The position numbers were made by a program, and so were the translations under genes. Of a stretch of DNA of 64,000 bases, positions 50,643 through 58,188 are shown piece after piece. Numbering within the stretch: position 1 is the first letter of the stretch; each line of letters begins with the position of its first letter. Source of the stretch: Asticcacaulis solisilvae (lineage in GTDB: Bacteria; Pseudomonadota; Alphaproteobacteria; Caulobacterales; Caulobacteraceae); contig NZ_JAGGMI010000004.1 of NCBI RefSeq assembly GCF_017875235.1, positions 62,001 to 126,000 of the forward strand, written 5' to 3'. The notes under the pieces were generated by a model. The model did not search any database. It was given only the letters and a program-made list of their open reading frames with translations, and was not told the origin of the DNA.

Positions 50643-53021
50643 ATGCTCGAAGCCACGACGTTCAAATCCCAAGGTGAAGATTTTACCGTGGCTGACATCC
50701 CCCAGATTGCTGCGGCGCAGAGTATCGGCGCATCCCTTACCCGGACGGCGATCATCGGCAACTTCCCGCCGCGCCAGTGCGGCCTGGCGACCTTTACCCG
50801 CGACATGTACAACTGCCTGCACAAGGCCCTGCCCGGCGCACGCTGGGACGTCATCGCCATGAACGACCCTGGCAACACCTACGACTATCCGCCGGAGGTG
50901 ACCCAACAGATCCCGCAGAACGAGGCCGACGCCTATATCCGGCTGGCTGACGAACTGAATGCCTCGGGCACGCAGGTCCTGTTCGTGCAGCATGAGTTCG
51001 GCATCTATGGCGGCCCCTCGGGCGCCTACCTGCTCGACTGCCTGGAACGGCTGAAGATGCCGGTCGTCACGACGCTGCACACCATTCTGGAAACGCCGAA
51101 CGAAGAACAGAAGCGCGTCATGGACGGGCTGATCCGGATTTCTGCGACGCTGGTGACCATGGCGCGCAAAGGGGCCGATATCCTGAAACGCGTCTATGGC
51201 GTGCCGGAATCCAAGATCGCCATCGTGCCGCACGGCGCGCCGTCCCGGCCGCTTCAGGACACCGAAATCTTCAAGGCCCAGCAAAACCTTTCCGGCCGCA
51301 AGGTCCTGACGACCTTCGGCCTCCTGTCACCCAACAAGGGCATCGAAACAGTTATTTCCGCGTTACCGGAAGTGGTGCGCGGCACGCCGGACCTGATGTA
51401 TCTGATCGTGGGCGCCACCCACCCGCACCTTATCCGCCACGAAGGTGAAAAGTATCGCGACAGCCTCAAGGCCATGGCGCGTGACCTGGGCGTCGAAAAC
51501 CATATCCGCTTCATCAACACCTTTGTCAGTGACAATGACCTGGTCGATATTCTTCAGGCGACGGATGTCTATGTGACCCCGTACCTGACCGAGACCCAGA
51601 TCACCTCCGGAACCCTTTCCTATGCCATCGCACTGGGCCGTCCGGTCGTTTCAACGCCGTACTGGCATGCCCAGGAAGCGCTCGCCAACGGTGTCGGCAT
51701 CCTGTGTCCGTTCCACGACAGCCAGGCCTTCGGCAAGGCGATCGCCGAACTGATGGAGCAGGACACCACCCGCGAAGCCATGTCGCGCAAGGCCTATATG
51801 TACGGCCTGTCCTCGCGCTGGTCAGCGGTGGCCCAGGCCTACATCGCCCGCGCCGAAGACGACGTGAAAGCCGGCCGCAAGGTTGCCGAGGCGCACAGCA
51901 GCTTCACGGCGCAACGCCCTGTCTGGGACGCCATCCAGCGCATGAGCGACGACACTGGCATGTATCAGCACGGCAAGTATCGCCTGCCGGACCGCGCGCA
52001 TGGCTACTGCACCGACGACAACTGCCGCGCGCTGGGACTGGTCGCGCGCCAGTCCAAGCTCGGCAAGCTGGACGCGCAACAACTGCGCCTGGCCTATGTT
52101 TACGCCAGCTTCGTCAACCACGCCTGGAACCCCGACACCGGCCGGTTCCGCAACTTCATGAGCTTCGACCGGCAATGGCTGGACGACGGCGGCTCCAATG
52201 ACTGCTGCGCCCGCACCTTCGAAGCCCTGGTCGATGTCGCCCGCTCGGACCTGCCGGACGACCTGCGCAACTGGGCGATCGAGTTGGGCCAGCGCGTCTG
52301 GCCGCGCGCCCTGACCTGGACGTCGATGCGCTCGCGCGCCATCGTGCTCAAGACGCTGATCCGCGCTTTCGGTGTCATCGGCCAGCCCCAGGATATCCAG
52401 GCCGCGGTCCGCGACCTGACGCGGACTCTGAACACCTATTACAAGGAAACGGCGACCCCCGACCGCCTGTGGTTCGAACCCACCCTGTCCTATGACAATG
52501 CCCGCTTGAGCGACGGCCTGATCCTGGCCGGCCGATTCCTGTCGGACAGCACGGCCTTGCGTAACGGCCTGGCGTCGCTCGACTGGCTGATGAAGCAGCA
52601 GACCGTGCCGGTAAAGGGTTGCTTCCTGCCAGTCCCGACCTCGCGCTTCAAGGAGGACGGCGAAGTCCATCCGCTCTACGACCAGCAGCCGCTGGAGGTC
52701 ATCGCCAGCATCGAGGCGTGCCTGACGGCCTGGCGCGTCACGGGCGAACCCGAATGGCGCGAAGAAGCCTTGCGCGCGTGGGCGTGGTTCGAAGGCAAGA
52801 ACAGCCACAGCGTGGCGACGGTGACCGCCGACGGCGGCTGTTATGACGGCCTGACGGTCAATGGTTGCAACGAAAACCAGGGCGCGGAATCAATCCTGGC
52901 CTATCACTTAAGCTGGACCGCTCTTAAAACGGAGCTGAAGGCGGAGGTCGCGAACGCTCCGAAGGAGGTTCCGGCCACCACGGTACCCGAAACAAAACAG
53001 CCGGCGCATTCCGAAGCCTGA
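50643..53021 (+). CDS. GT4 glycosyltransferase fused to (alpha/alpha)-barrel domain
   Basis: A 792-residue protein. The N-terminal half (about 35-415) is a GT-B glycosyltransferase of family 4 with GNFPPRQCGLATFTRDMY, an acceptor-site region, and the nucleotide-sugar site with TFGLLSPNKGIE and the E-x7-E-like ETQITSGTLSYAIALGRPVV. The C-terminal half (about 440-770) is a helical toroid-like domain with DDNCRALGL, FEPTLSYDNARLSDGL and CNENQGAESILAYHLSW, resembling alpha/alpha-barrel glycosidases or epimerases. The ATG at 50643 has AGAGGT upstream. It is followed by a GH130 gene on the same strand, and GT4 plus GH130 pairs suggest mannoside metabolism. The product made is not known. Confidence 0.9.
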   Translation: MLEATTFKSQGEDFTVADIPQIAAAQSIGASLTRTAIIGNFPPRQCGLATFTRDMYNCLHKALPGARWDVIAMNDPGNTYDYPPEVTQQIPQNEADAYIRLADELNASGTQVLFVQHEFGIYGGPSGAYLLDCLERLKMPVVTTLHTILETPNEEQKRVMDGLIRISATLVTMARKGADILKRVYGVPESKIAIVPHGAPSRPLQDTEIFKAQQNLSGRKVLTTFGLLSPNKGIETVISALPEVVRGTPDLMYLIVGATHPHLIRHEGEKYRDSLKAMARDLGVENHIRFINTFVSDNDLVDILQATDVYVTPYLTETQITSGTLSYAIALGRPVVSTPYWHAQEALANGVGILCPFHDSQAFGKAIAELMEQDTTREAMSRKAYMYGLSSRWSAVAQAYIARAEDDVKAGRKVAEAHSSFTAQRPVWDAIQRMSDDTGMYQHGKYRLPDRAHGYCTDDNCRALGLVARQSKLGKLDAQQLRLAYVYASFVNHAWNPDTGRFRNFMSFDRQWLDDGGSNDCCARTFEALVDVARSDLPDDLRNWAIELGQRVWPRALTWTSMRSRAIVLKTLIRAFGVIGQPQDIQAAVRDLTRTLNTYYKETATPDRLWFEPTLSYDNARLSDGLILAGRFLSDSTALRNGLASLDWLMKQQTVPVKGCFLPVPTSRFKEDGEVHPLYDQQPLEVIASIEACLTAWRVTGEPEWREEALRAWAWFEGKNSHSVATVTADGGCYDGLTVNGCNENQGAESILAYHLSWTALKTELKAEVANAPKEVPATTVPETKQPAHSEA

Positions 53022-53108
53022 ATGGCGCGGCCGACGAATTAATGACAATGTCAGGCGCCACGGCTACTGTCGTGGTGCCTGGACGGCTTTCAAGAGGGAC
53101 TTAGAGCT

Positions 53109-54428
53109 ATGGACGGCGGCGCGAAGCTGACAAAGACAACCCATGTGGAAATGCTGCAAAGCCCGCTAATGCTTCGGGCCAATCCGGAAAGGGTGGTCAT
53201 TCTGCCCTTTGCCATTGCCAGCAGCGCGCGCGACAGTGCCAAGGGCGCCATGTCGCGCGTGACCCGGATCTGCGACGCCATCATCAACCTGTCGGCGGAA
53301 GAGGTCCGCAGCGTCATGGAGGAGGTCAACCGCGACTTCACCGGACGGCACTGGCAGACGCGCGGCATCTTCCTGGAGCGATTCAACCAGATTCAGGCGA
53401 TCAATGGCGGCATGGAGGCGATCGACGAGGACCACCGCGCCCTGATCGGCGCCTATTTCAGCCACGAGTACAGCTACCAGGCCGCGGCGGTCATGAACCC
53501 GTCGATCGTCGTTCACCCGGACCAGACCGGTGCCGGCAACGGATCGGTCAACTTCATCCTGTCGACGCGTACAGTCGGCGAAGGCCATATCTCGACCATC
53601 TCCTTCCGCGAAGGCGTTTTCCACGCTGACGGCTCGATCGAACTGAAGCCCGAAACGGACTTCGCCGTCGCCGCCCGCCCAAAGGACCCGCTGCCCTATG
53701 ACGGCGCCGTGACGGTCCACAGCCACCAGGCGTGCCCGGTCTCGGAAACCGTCCTCTTCCCAGTGACGCGTTCCCAGACCAATGGCCTGGAAGATCTGCG
53801 CATGGTCAAGTTTACCGAAGAAGACGGCAGCCAGGTCTATCTCGGCAGCTATACCGCCTATAACGGCCGCGAAATCGCCTGCGAGTGCTTCGAAACCACC
53901 GATTTCCGCAGCTTCAAACTGATCCCGTTCCGCGGCGCGGCCGCCAACCACAAGGGCCTGGCTCTCTTTCCGCGCCGGCTGCATGGCCGCTACGCCGCCA
54001 TTACCCGCCTGGACCACGAAAGCCTGTTCTATCTCGAAAGCGACGACCGGCTGATCTGGAACAATGGCGAGCGCATCCTTGGGCCTGAGCATCCGTGGGA
54101 ACTGGTGCAGATGGGCAATTGCGGCTCGCCGATCGAGCTCGACGAAGGCTGGCTGGTCCTGACCCACGGCGTCGGCCCCGTGCGCCGCTATTCGCTGGGC
54201 GCGGCCCTGCTGGACAAGGACGATCCGCGAAAGGTGATCGCCCGCTCGCAGACGCCGCTCTTGTCGCCGTCAGAAGACAATCGTGAAGGCTATGTGCCGA
54301 ATGTCATCTATACCTGCGGCGCACTGAAGGTCGGGGACTGGTTGTTCATGCCGTATGGTGTGGCCGATTCCAGCATCCACTTCGCTTCCATCAAGATCAG
54401 CGACCTGCTGGCGCATTTGGGTGTTTAG
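53109..54428 (+). CDS. GH130 family mannoside phosphorylase/hydrolase
   Basis: A 439-residue five-bladed beta-propeller protein of glycoside hydrolase family 130. Family phrases include YEYSYQAAAVMNPS-like SYQAAAVMNPSIV, GLEDLRMVKF (the catalytic Asp region), NHKGLALFPRRLHGRYAAITRLD and GNCGSPIELDEGWLVLTHGVG. GH130 enzymes act on beta-mannosides, by phosphorolysis or hydrolysis. The N-terminal extension of about 90 residues is of the longer GH130 type. It follows the GT4 fusion by 87 bases and probably shares its transcript. Its TAG stop is formed by the palindromic repeat that follows. Confidence 0.9.
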   Translation: MDGGAKLTKTTHVEMLQSPLMLRANPERVVILPFAIASSARDSAKGAMSRVTRICDAIINLSAEEVRSVMEEVNRDFTGRHWQTRGIFLERFNQIQAINGGMEAIDEDHRALIGAYFSHEYSYQAAAVMNPSIVVHPDQTGAGNGSVNFILSTRTVGEGHISTISFREGVFHADGSIELKPETDFAVAARPKDPLPYDGAVTVHSHQACPVSETVLFPVTRSQTNGLEDLRMVKFTEEDGSQVYLGSYTAYNGREIACECFETTDFRSFKLIPFRGAAANHKGLALFPRRLHGRYAAITRLDHESLFYLESDDRLIWNNGERILGPEHPWELVQMGNCGSPIELDEGWLVLTHGVGPVRRYSLGAALLDKDDPRKVIARSQTPLLSPSEDNREGYVPNVIYTCGALKVGDWLFMPYGVADSSIHFASIKISDLLAHLGV

Positions 54429-54474
54429 AGCGATATGGCGAAAGTGTAAGCGGTTTTCGCCTTAAATATCGCGA
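54426..54474 (+). repeat. type A intergenic palindrome supplying a stop codon
   Basis: It begins TAGAGCGATATGGCGAAAGT, carries AGCGGTTTTCGCC and ends ATATCGCG; the nested arms GCGATAT/ATATCGC and GGCGAAA/TTTTCGCC form a hairpin. Its first TAG is the stop codon of the GH130 gene. A type B palindrome follows 12 bases later. Confidence 0.85.
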
Positions 54475-54486
54475 CAAAACAAAAGC

Positions 54487-54529
54487 TTAGATCGGTATGA
54501 TGTTTCCATTTGAAATCATACCGATCTAA
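54487..54529. repeat. type B palindrome (TTAGATCGGTATGAT arms)
   Basis: Two perfect 15-base arms (54487-54501 and 54515-54529) enclose a 13-base loop. The same arm appears alone at 63815. It follows a type A element, as does the related palindrome at 59945. Confidence 0.9.
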
Positions 54530-54666
54530 AAGTTTGGGGCGTTTAAGGGTTTGGAGTGTTAACTGCCTGACGCTACGAAAGTGTGTCAGCCCTGTCATGA
54601 GGCTGTTGCACAGGCATGACATAACGCGGATATTTCAAGGCAAGCCATACTCTGACTTTTGTTTCC

Positions 54667-54702
54667 CGCGATAACCGCTGACACCTTTCGGCTTATCGCT
54701 GG
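54667..54702 (-). repeat. type A palindrome, short degenerate copy
   Basis: On the minus strand it reads CCAGCGATAAGCCGAAAGGT and continues with CAGCGGTTATCGCG, the type A skeleton with the centre shortened. It lies directly before the terminator of the CsbD-like gene and is not next to a stop codon. Confidence 0.55.
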
Positions 54703-54703
54703 C

Positions 54704-54739
54704 AAAAAAAAGCCTCCCGGTCATTCCGGGAGGCATTTT
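54704..54739. terminator. bidirectional intrinsic terminator
   Basis: GCCTCCCGG (54712-54720) pairs with CCGGGAGGC (54726-54734), flanked by an A-run on the left and ATTTTT on the right. It ends the minus-strand CsbD-like transcript and could also stop readthrough from the GH130 side. Confidence 0.85.
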
Positions 54740-54762
54740 TGTAGTCTGGTCGGGGTTCTGCC

Positions 54763-54933
54763 TTACGGCTTCTCGGAACCGACCTTGGTGACCTTCGGCA
54801 TCTTGCCGTTGCCGACACGGCCTTCATTGCGCATGCGACGGCCCTTTTCGGCCATCTTGTCGTTGTGCAGGGCTTCGCCCAGTTCTTCCTCGGCGGCGCC
54901 GGCGGTTTCCTTGATGCTCGACTTGACTGACAT
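54763..54933 (-). CDS. CsbD-like small stress protein, 56 aa
   Basis: A 56-residue, highly charged helical protein whose first part (SIKETAGAAEEELGEAL, then KMAEKGRRMRNEGRV) follows the CsbD pattern of helical repeats with periodic A, G, E and K. CsbD proteins are general-stress proteins of unknown mechanism. The ATG at 54933 has AGGAGGAG 6 bases upstream, one of the strongest ribosome sites in the window, which suggests high expression. A longer in-frame reading is possible upstream but has no such site. An intrinsic terminator follows. Confidence 0.82.
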   Translation of the reverse strand: MSVKSSIKETAGAAEEELGEALHNDKMAEKGRRMRNEGRVGNGKMPKVTKVGSEKP

Positions 54934-55316
54934 GATGAGCTCCTCCTGAAATGGGTGGTATCGCGGGGATGCGAATAGGTTCAAACCTATCAGGACGCGC
55001 ATAAAATTGACGCACCTCATCGCCGTGGCCCGGGTAAATTTGGGGTAAGACATACCTGCAAACCATTGCCCGCAAAATTGCCAATGAATTGGGCCGCCCT
55101 CCCTTACGGCTATTTTATTTTCACCACCGGCGCAGCGCATGGTCCTTTGAGGGAGTGGCCTGTAGTCTAACATCATCGCGTTCACGGACGCCGGGTTTGG
55201 GGCTCTTCATCGCCCCCCCCTAGCCTAAGACCTCAGACAAGGCCTCCGTGAACGCGACCCCTTATTCTCCCCGACATCGCTGAACCGTTTTTGTTAAACG
55301 ATAGGAGTCCCCTCAC
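54934..55316. other. 383-base intergenic region with long inverted repeat
   Basis: It separates the divergent CsbD-like and DUF883-like genes. The only clear structure is an inverted repeat: CGCGTTCACGGACGCC (55177-55192) and GGCCTCCGTGAACGCG (55241-55256), 15 of 16 bases matching, 48 bases apart. A run of eight C lies in between. I see no other gene or operator. Confidence 0.6.
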
Positions 55317-55610
55317 ATGCTGTCCTCCGCCACCAAAGCCGCCGCCAATGTGACCAAGGCGTCCGCCGAGAACGACCTGCGCAACGCCGCTCAGGACGCC
55401 GCGAACGAAGGCAAGGACGCGCTCCACAGTGTTTCGGACTATGCCAGCGAAGCCGGCCAGAAGGTCCGCGGCGCGCTTGACAAGACCCTCGACCAGACTT
55501 CTCGCTTCTCACAGACCGTAGAGGCCGAAATCAAGTCGAACCCCATCCGCTCCAGCGCCATTGCGCTCGGCGCCGGCTTTATCCTCGGCGCGCTTCTGAC
55601 CCGCCGCTAA
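55317..55610 (+). CDS. DUF883/ElaB-YqjD-like membrane protein
   Basis: A 97-residue protein: a long alanine- and lysine-rich amphipathic helix (about 1-72) followed by a C-terminal membrane helix (about 76-94, SSAIALGAGFILGALL) ending in TRR. This is the DUF883 layout, as in the shorter relative at 27752. TAGGAG precedes the ATG by 8 bases. It is probably an inner-membrane, stationary-phase or stress-induced protein; a strong intrinsic terminator follows, so it is monocistronic. Confidence 0.85.
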   Translation: MLSSATKAAANVTKASAENDLRNAAQDAANEGKDALHSVSDYASEAGQKVRGALDKTLDQTSRFSQTVEAEIKSNPIRSSAIALGAGFILGALLTRR

Positions 55611-55682
55611 AATATACGGATCGCCCGCCCTCTCACGACGCAGGGGCGGCATTAAAAGCTTTCTCCCCCTGCCTGCAAACTG

Positions 55683-55719
55683 CCCGTAGGAGCCACGCTC
55701 TTACGGGTTTTTTATTTTT
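55683..55719 (+). terminator. intrinsic terminator of DUF883-like gene
   Basis: CCCGTAGGAG pairs with CTCTTACGGG (one G-U pair) around a 5-base loop and is followed by TTTTTTATTTTTT, the strongest plus-strand terminator of the window. Confidence 0.85.
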
Positions 55720-55744
55720 TGCGCCGTGTCACTTATTGCCGCTT

Positions 55745-55768
55745 GTGAACACGCGCGCTAGCGTTCAC
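55745..55768. repeat. GTGAAC/GTTCAC inverted repeat
   Basis: GTGAAC and GTTCAC arms are separated by 12 bases, about 75 to 100 bases before the CHASE3 kinase. The same GTGAAC word forms the arms of the inverted repeat at 55177-55256, on the other side of the DUF883-like gene. It may be a regulatory site. Confidence 0.35.
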
Positions 55769-55844
55769 TTTCGGGTGACAGACAGACCCGTTTTCGGCAT
55801 GCCGCCGAATTCCAGTGGGGCCCCTCACCCGCATCTGGGATAAT

Positions 55845-57728
55845 ATGGGCAGAAGGCATCATCAACGGCCGAAAACGATGTGGTTACCCTGGGGCATTAA
55901 CGTCAAGCACATCTACCTGGCCTTCTTCAGCATCGTGTCGATCGCACTGTGCGCCTTCACCATGATCATTCACAGCCAGTACAAGACCGTCGAAGACTTG
56001 AACGACGACACCGTCTATCAGTACGAAACCATCGGCCAGACACGGAACATCTATATCGGCACGCTGGAAATGGAAAACGGCGTGCGCGGCTATATCCTGT
56101 CCGGCGACGATCGTTTCCTGAAGCCCTACCGCGAAGCCGGCGCCCGGTTACGCGCCCAGGTCGTAACCCTGCGCAACGTCACCTACCGCGAAAAAGCCTT
56201 CTTCGCCCAAACCAACGTCTGGCTCGACTCGATCGACGACATCCAGAAGACCTATGAGCGCCAGATCGCCGCCGTCAGGACCCACGGCCGGGGCGCGGTG
56301 TCGGTCCAGGACCTTGGCCGGCAGAAGGCAGCCATGGATGGCTTGCGCGAACGGCTCGACGACAGCGTCGCGATGCGCCTGTCCAGTCTGAAAGCGCACG
56401 TCAAGCAGGTCGAATCGCAGCGGGCGAACTTCATCTATATACTGATCATCGGCGCCATCATCGGCATCGGCATCGTGCTGATCGGCACGATCACCATCAT
56501 CAAGCTTGAGACCGAGAACCAGGCCTTCGAGGACGAGAGCCGCAAGGCCGAGATGCGCTTCCGCACCGTCATGAACGGCATCAATGACGGCCTCTACGAA
56601 CTCAACTTCGTCAGCGAGACCTTCTACGCCTCACGTGAATTCAAGGCGATGCTGGGCTATGGCGAGGACGAGATCGCCGACACGATCGACGCCGTCATGA
56701 GCCTGGTCCACCCCGACGACCTGCCCAAGGTCCTGGAGGTGCGGCGCCAGTACATCATGCGCCAGTCGCCGGTCTACGCCAACGTCTTCCGCATGAAGCA
56801 CAAGGACGGCACCTGGCGCTGGGTGCTGTCTCGCGGCGTCGGCACCTGGGACAAGTTCGGCCAGATTCGCACCCTTATCGGCACGCATACCGACATCACC
56901 GAGCAGAAGGAACGCGAGGAGGAGTACAAGCAACTCCACGCCGACATGGAAGCCTTCACCTACATCACCTCGCACGACATGCGCTCGCCCCTGGTCAACC
57001 TCAAGGGCTTTAGCCACGAACTGGCCATGGCCGTGGAGGAGGTCCGCGAACTCATCGAACCGCAGAAAAGGAAGATGGGCGCCGACACCTGGGCCCGGCT
57101 CGAAGCCCTGCTCAAGGCGGATATCCCCGAATCCCTGGGCTTTATCGGCAAGGCTGTCGACCGCATGGATACCCTGACCACAGCCATCCTCGACCTGTCG
57201 CGCATCGGCAAGTACGTCTATCGCGAAGACCGCGTCAGTTCGCGCGACATATTCGACAAGTGCCTGGGCGCGCAGAGCTACGAACTGACCGGCAAGGGCG
57301 TCGAGGTCGTGGTTGGCCACCTGCCCGAACTGATCACCGACCCTGTGGCGCTGGAACAGATCTTTTCCAACCTGCTCGACAACGCCGTCAAGTACCTGCA
57401 GCCAGGACGCCCCGGACGCATCGAGGTCTCCTGCGTCGAGACCAGCCGCGAGTACGTCTTTTCCATCGGCGACAACGGCCGCGGTATCGAGGCCGACGAC
57501 CGCCAGAAGGTCTTCCACATCTTCCGCCGCGCCCGCAATACCGGCGATGTGCGCGGGCTGGGGCTGGGGATGGCCTTCGTCAAGGCAACTCTGCGCAAGC
57601 TGTCCGGCGCCATCTGGTTCGATTCGACCGTCGATGTCGGCACGACCTTCTATTTCAGCCTGCCCAAGAAACTTCCCGCCGCCGCCAATGCCGAACTGCC
57701 TCAAGAAACCCGGGCTCTGGCGAGTTAG
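55845..57728 (+). CDS. CHASE3-PAS membrane sensor histidine kinase
   Basis: A 627-residue kinase: membrane helix 1 (about 20-42), a periplasmic CHASE3 domain (about 45-190, QTRNIYIGTLEMENGVRGYILSGDDRFLKPY), membrane helix 2 (about 197-220), a PAS domain with PAC motif (about 240-360, LIGTHTDITEQ), a HisKA-type helix with TSHDMRSPLVNLKGF (His about 376) and an ATPase domain with NLLDNAVKYL and GLGLGMAFVK. This resembles bacteriophytochrome-type HWE/HisKA kinases paired with single-domain regulators. The start is uncertain (GTG 55815, ATG 55845 or ATG 55878); none has a strong ribosome site. The response-regulator gene follows after 8 bases. Confidence 0.9.
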   Translation: MGRRHHQRPKTMWLPWGINVKHIYLAFFSIVSIALCAFTMIIHSQYKTVEDLNDDTVYQYETIGQTRNIYIGTLEMENGVRGYILSGDDRFLKPYREAGARLRAQVVTLRNVTYREKAFFAQTNVWLDSIDDIQKTYERQIAAVRTHGRGAVSVQDLGRQKAAMDGLRERLDDSVAMRLSSLKAHVKQVESQRANFIYILIIGAIIGIGIVLIGTITIIKLETENQAFEDESRKAEMRFRTVMNGINDGLYELNFVSETFYASREFKAMLGYGEDEIADTIDAVMSLVHPDDLPKVLEVRRQYIMRQSPVYANVFRMKHKDGTWRWVLSRGVGTWDKFGQIRTLIGTHTDITEQKEREEEYKQLHADMEAFTYITSHDMRSPLVNLKGFSHELAMAVEEVRELIEPQKRKMGADTWARLEALLKADIPESLGFIGKAVDRMDTLTTAILDLSRIGKYVYREDRVSSRDIFDKCLGAQSYELTGKGVEVVVGHLPELITDPVALEQIFSNLLDNAVKYLQPGRPGRIEVSCVETSREYVFSIGDNGRGIEADDRQKVFHIFRRARNTGDVRGLGLGMAFVKATLRKLSGAIWFDSTVDVGTTFYFSLPKKLPAAANAELPQETRALAS

Positions 57729-57736
57729 GACACCTC

Positions 57737-58183
57737 ATGACCCCTCCGTTTTCGGAACCCTTCTCGCTTGTGCTGGTCGAAGACGACGCCGGCCACGCCA
57801 GCCTCATCCGCCGCAACCTAAAACGCAGCGGCGTGCAGAACACCATAGAGCACCTGGAATCGGGCAAGGCGGCCATGGACTATTTCTTCGGCCCCGACCA
57901 GCCCGAACGTCATTACGACAAGATGGTCGCCGTCCTTGATCTCAACCTGCCGGACATCGACGGGTTCGAAATCCTGAAGCACCTCAAGGCTTCGGAAACG
58001 ACGCGGCGGATGCCCGTCATCGTTCTGACGACGACCGACAGCCCCAAGGACATCGATCGCTGCTATGCCCTGGGATGCAATGTTTTCATGAACAAACCGG
58101 TCGGCTATGATGAATTTTCCGAGGCGATCCAGAAACTCGGCCTTATGATGACCATAGTTCGCGTACCCCATATCAACGACTGA
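57737..58183 (+). CDS. single-domain response regulator (CheY/Rcp1-like)
   Basis: A 148-residue stand-alone receiver: acidic residues D16-D17 (VEDDAGH), phospho-acceptor D68 (AVLDLNLPDIDG), TTTD with the conserved Thr, and NKPVGY with the conserved Lys. There is no output domain; the length and the FFGPDQPERHYDKM insertion are typical of the Rcp1 group that partners CHASE3 or phytochrome kinases. It starts 8 bases after the kinase and ends 5 bases before the hybrid kinase, so the three form one phosphorelay unit. Confidence 0.94.
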   Translation: MTPPFSEPFSLVLVEDDAGHASLIRRNLKRSGVQNTIEHLESGKAAMDYFFGPDQPERHYDKMVAVLDLNLPDIDGFEILKHLKASETTRRMPVIVLTTTDSPKDIDRCYALGCNVFMNKPVGYDEFSEAIQKLGLMMTIVRVPHIND

Positions 58184-58188
58184 TTCTC

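Noticed and set aside
54425-54622. 65-codon minus-strand open frame
   Set aside because: It consists mostly of palindromic repeats, with no ribosome site or domain.
57260-57736. N-terminal extension of the lone response regulator
   Set aside because: It overlaps the kinase gene out of frame and has arginine-rich shadow composition; the ATG at 57737 opens the receiver directly.
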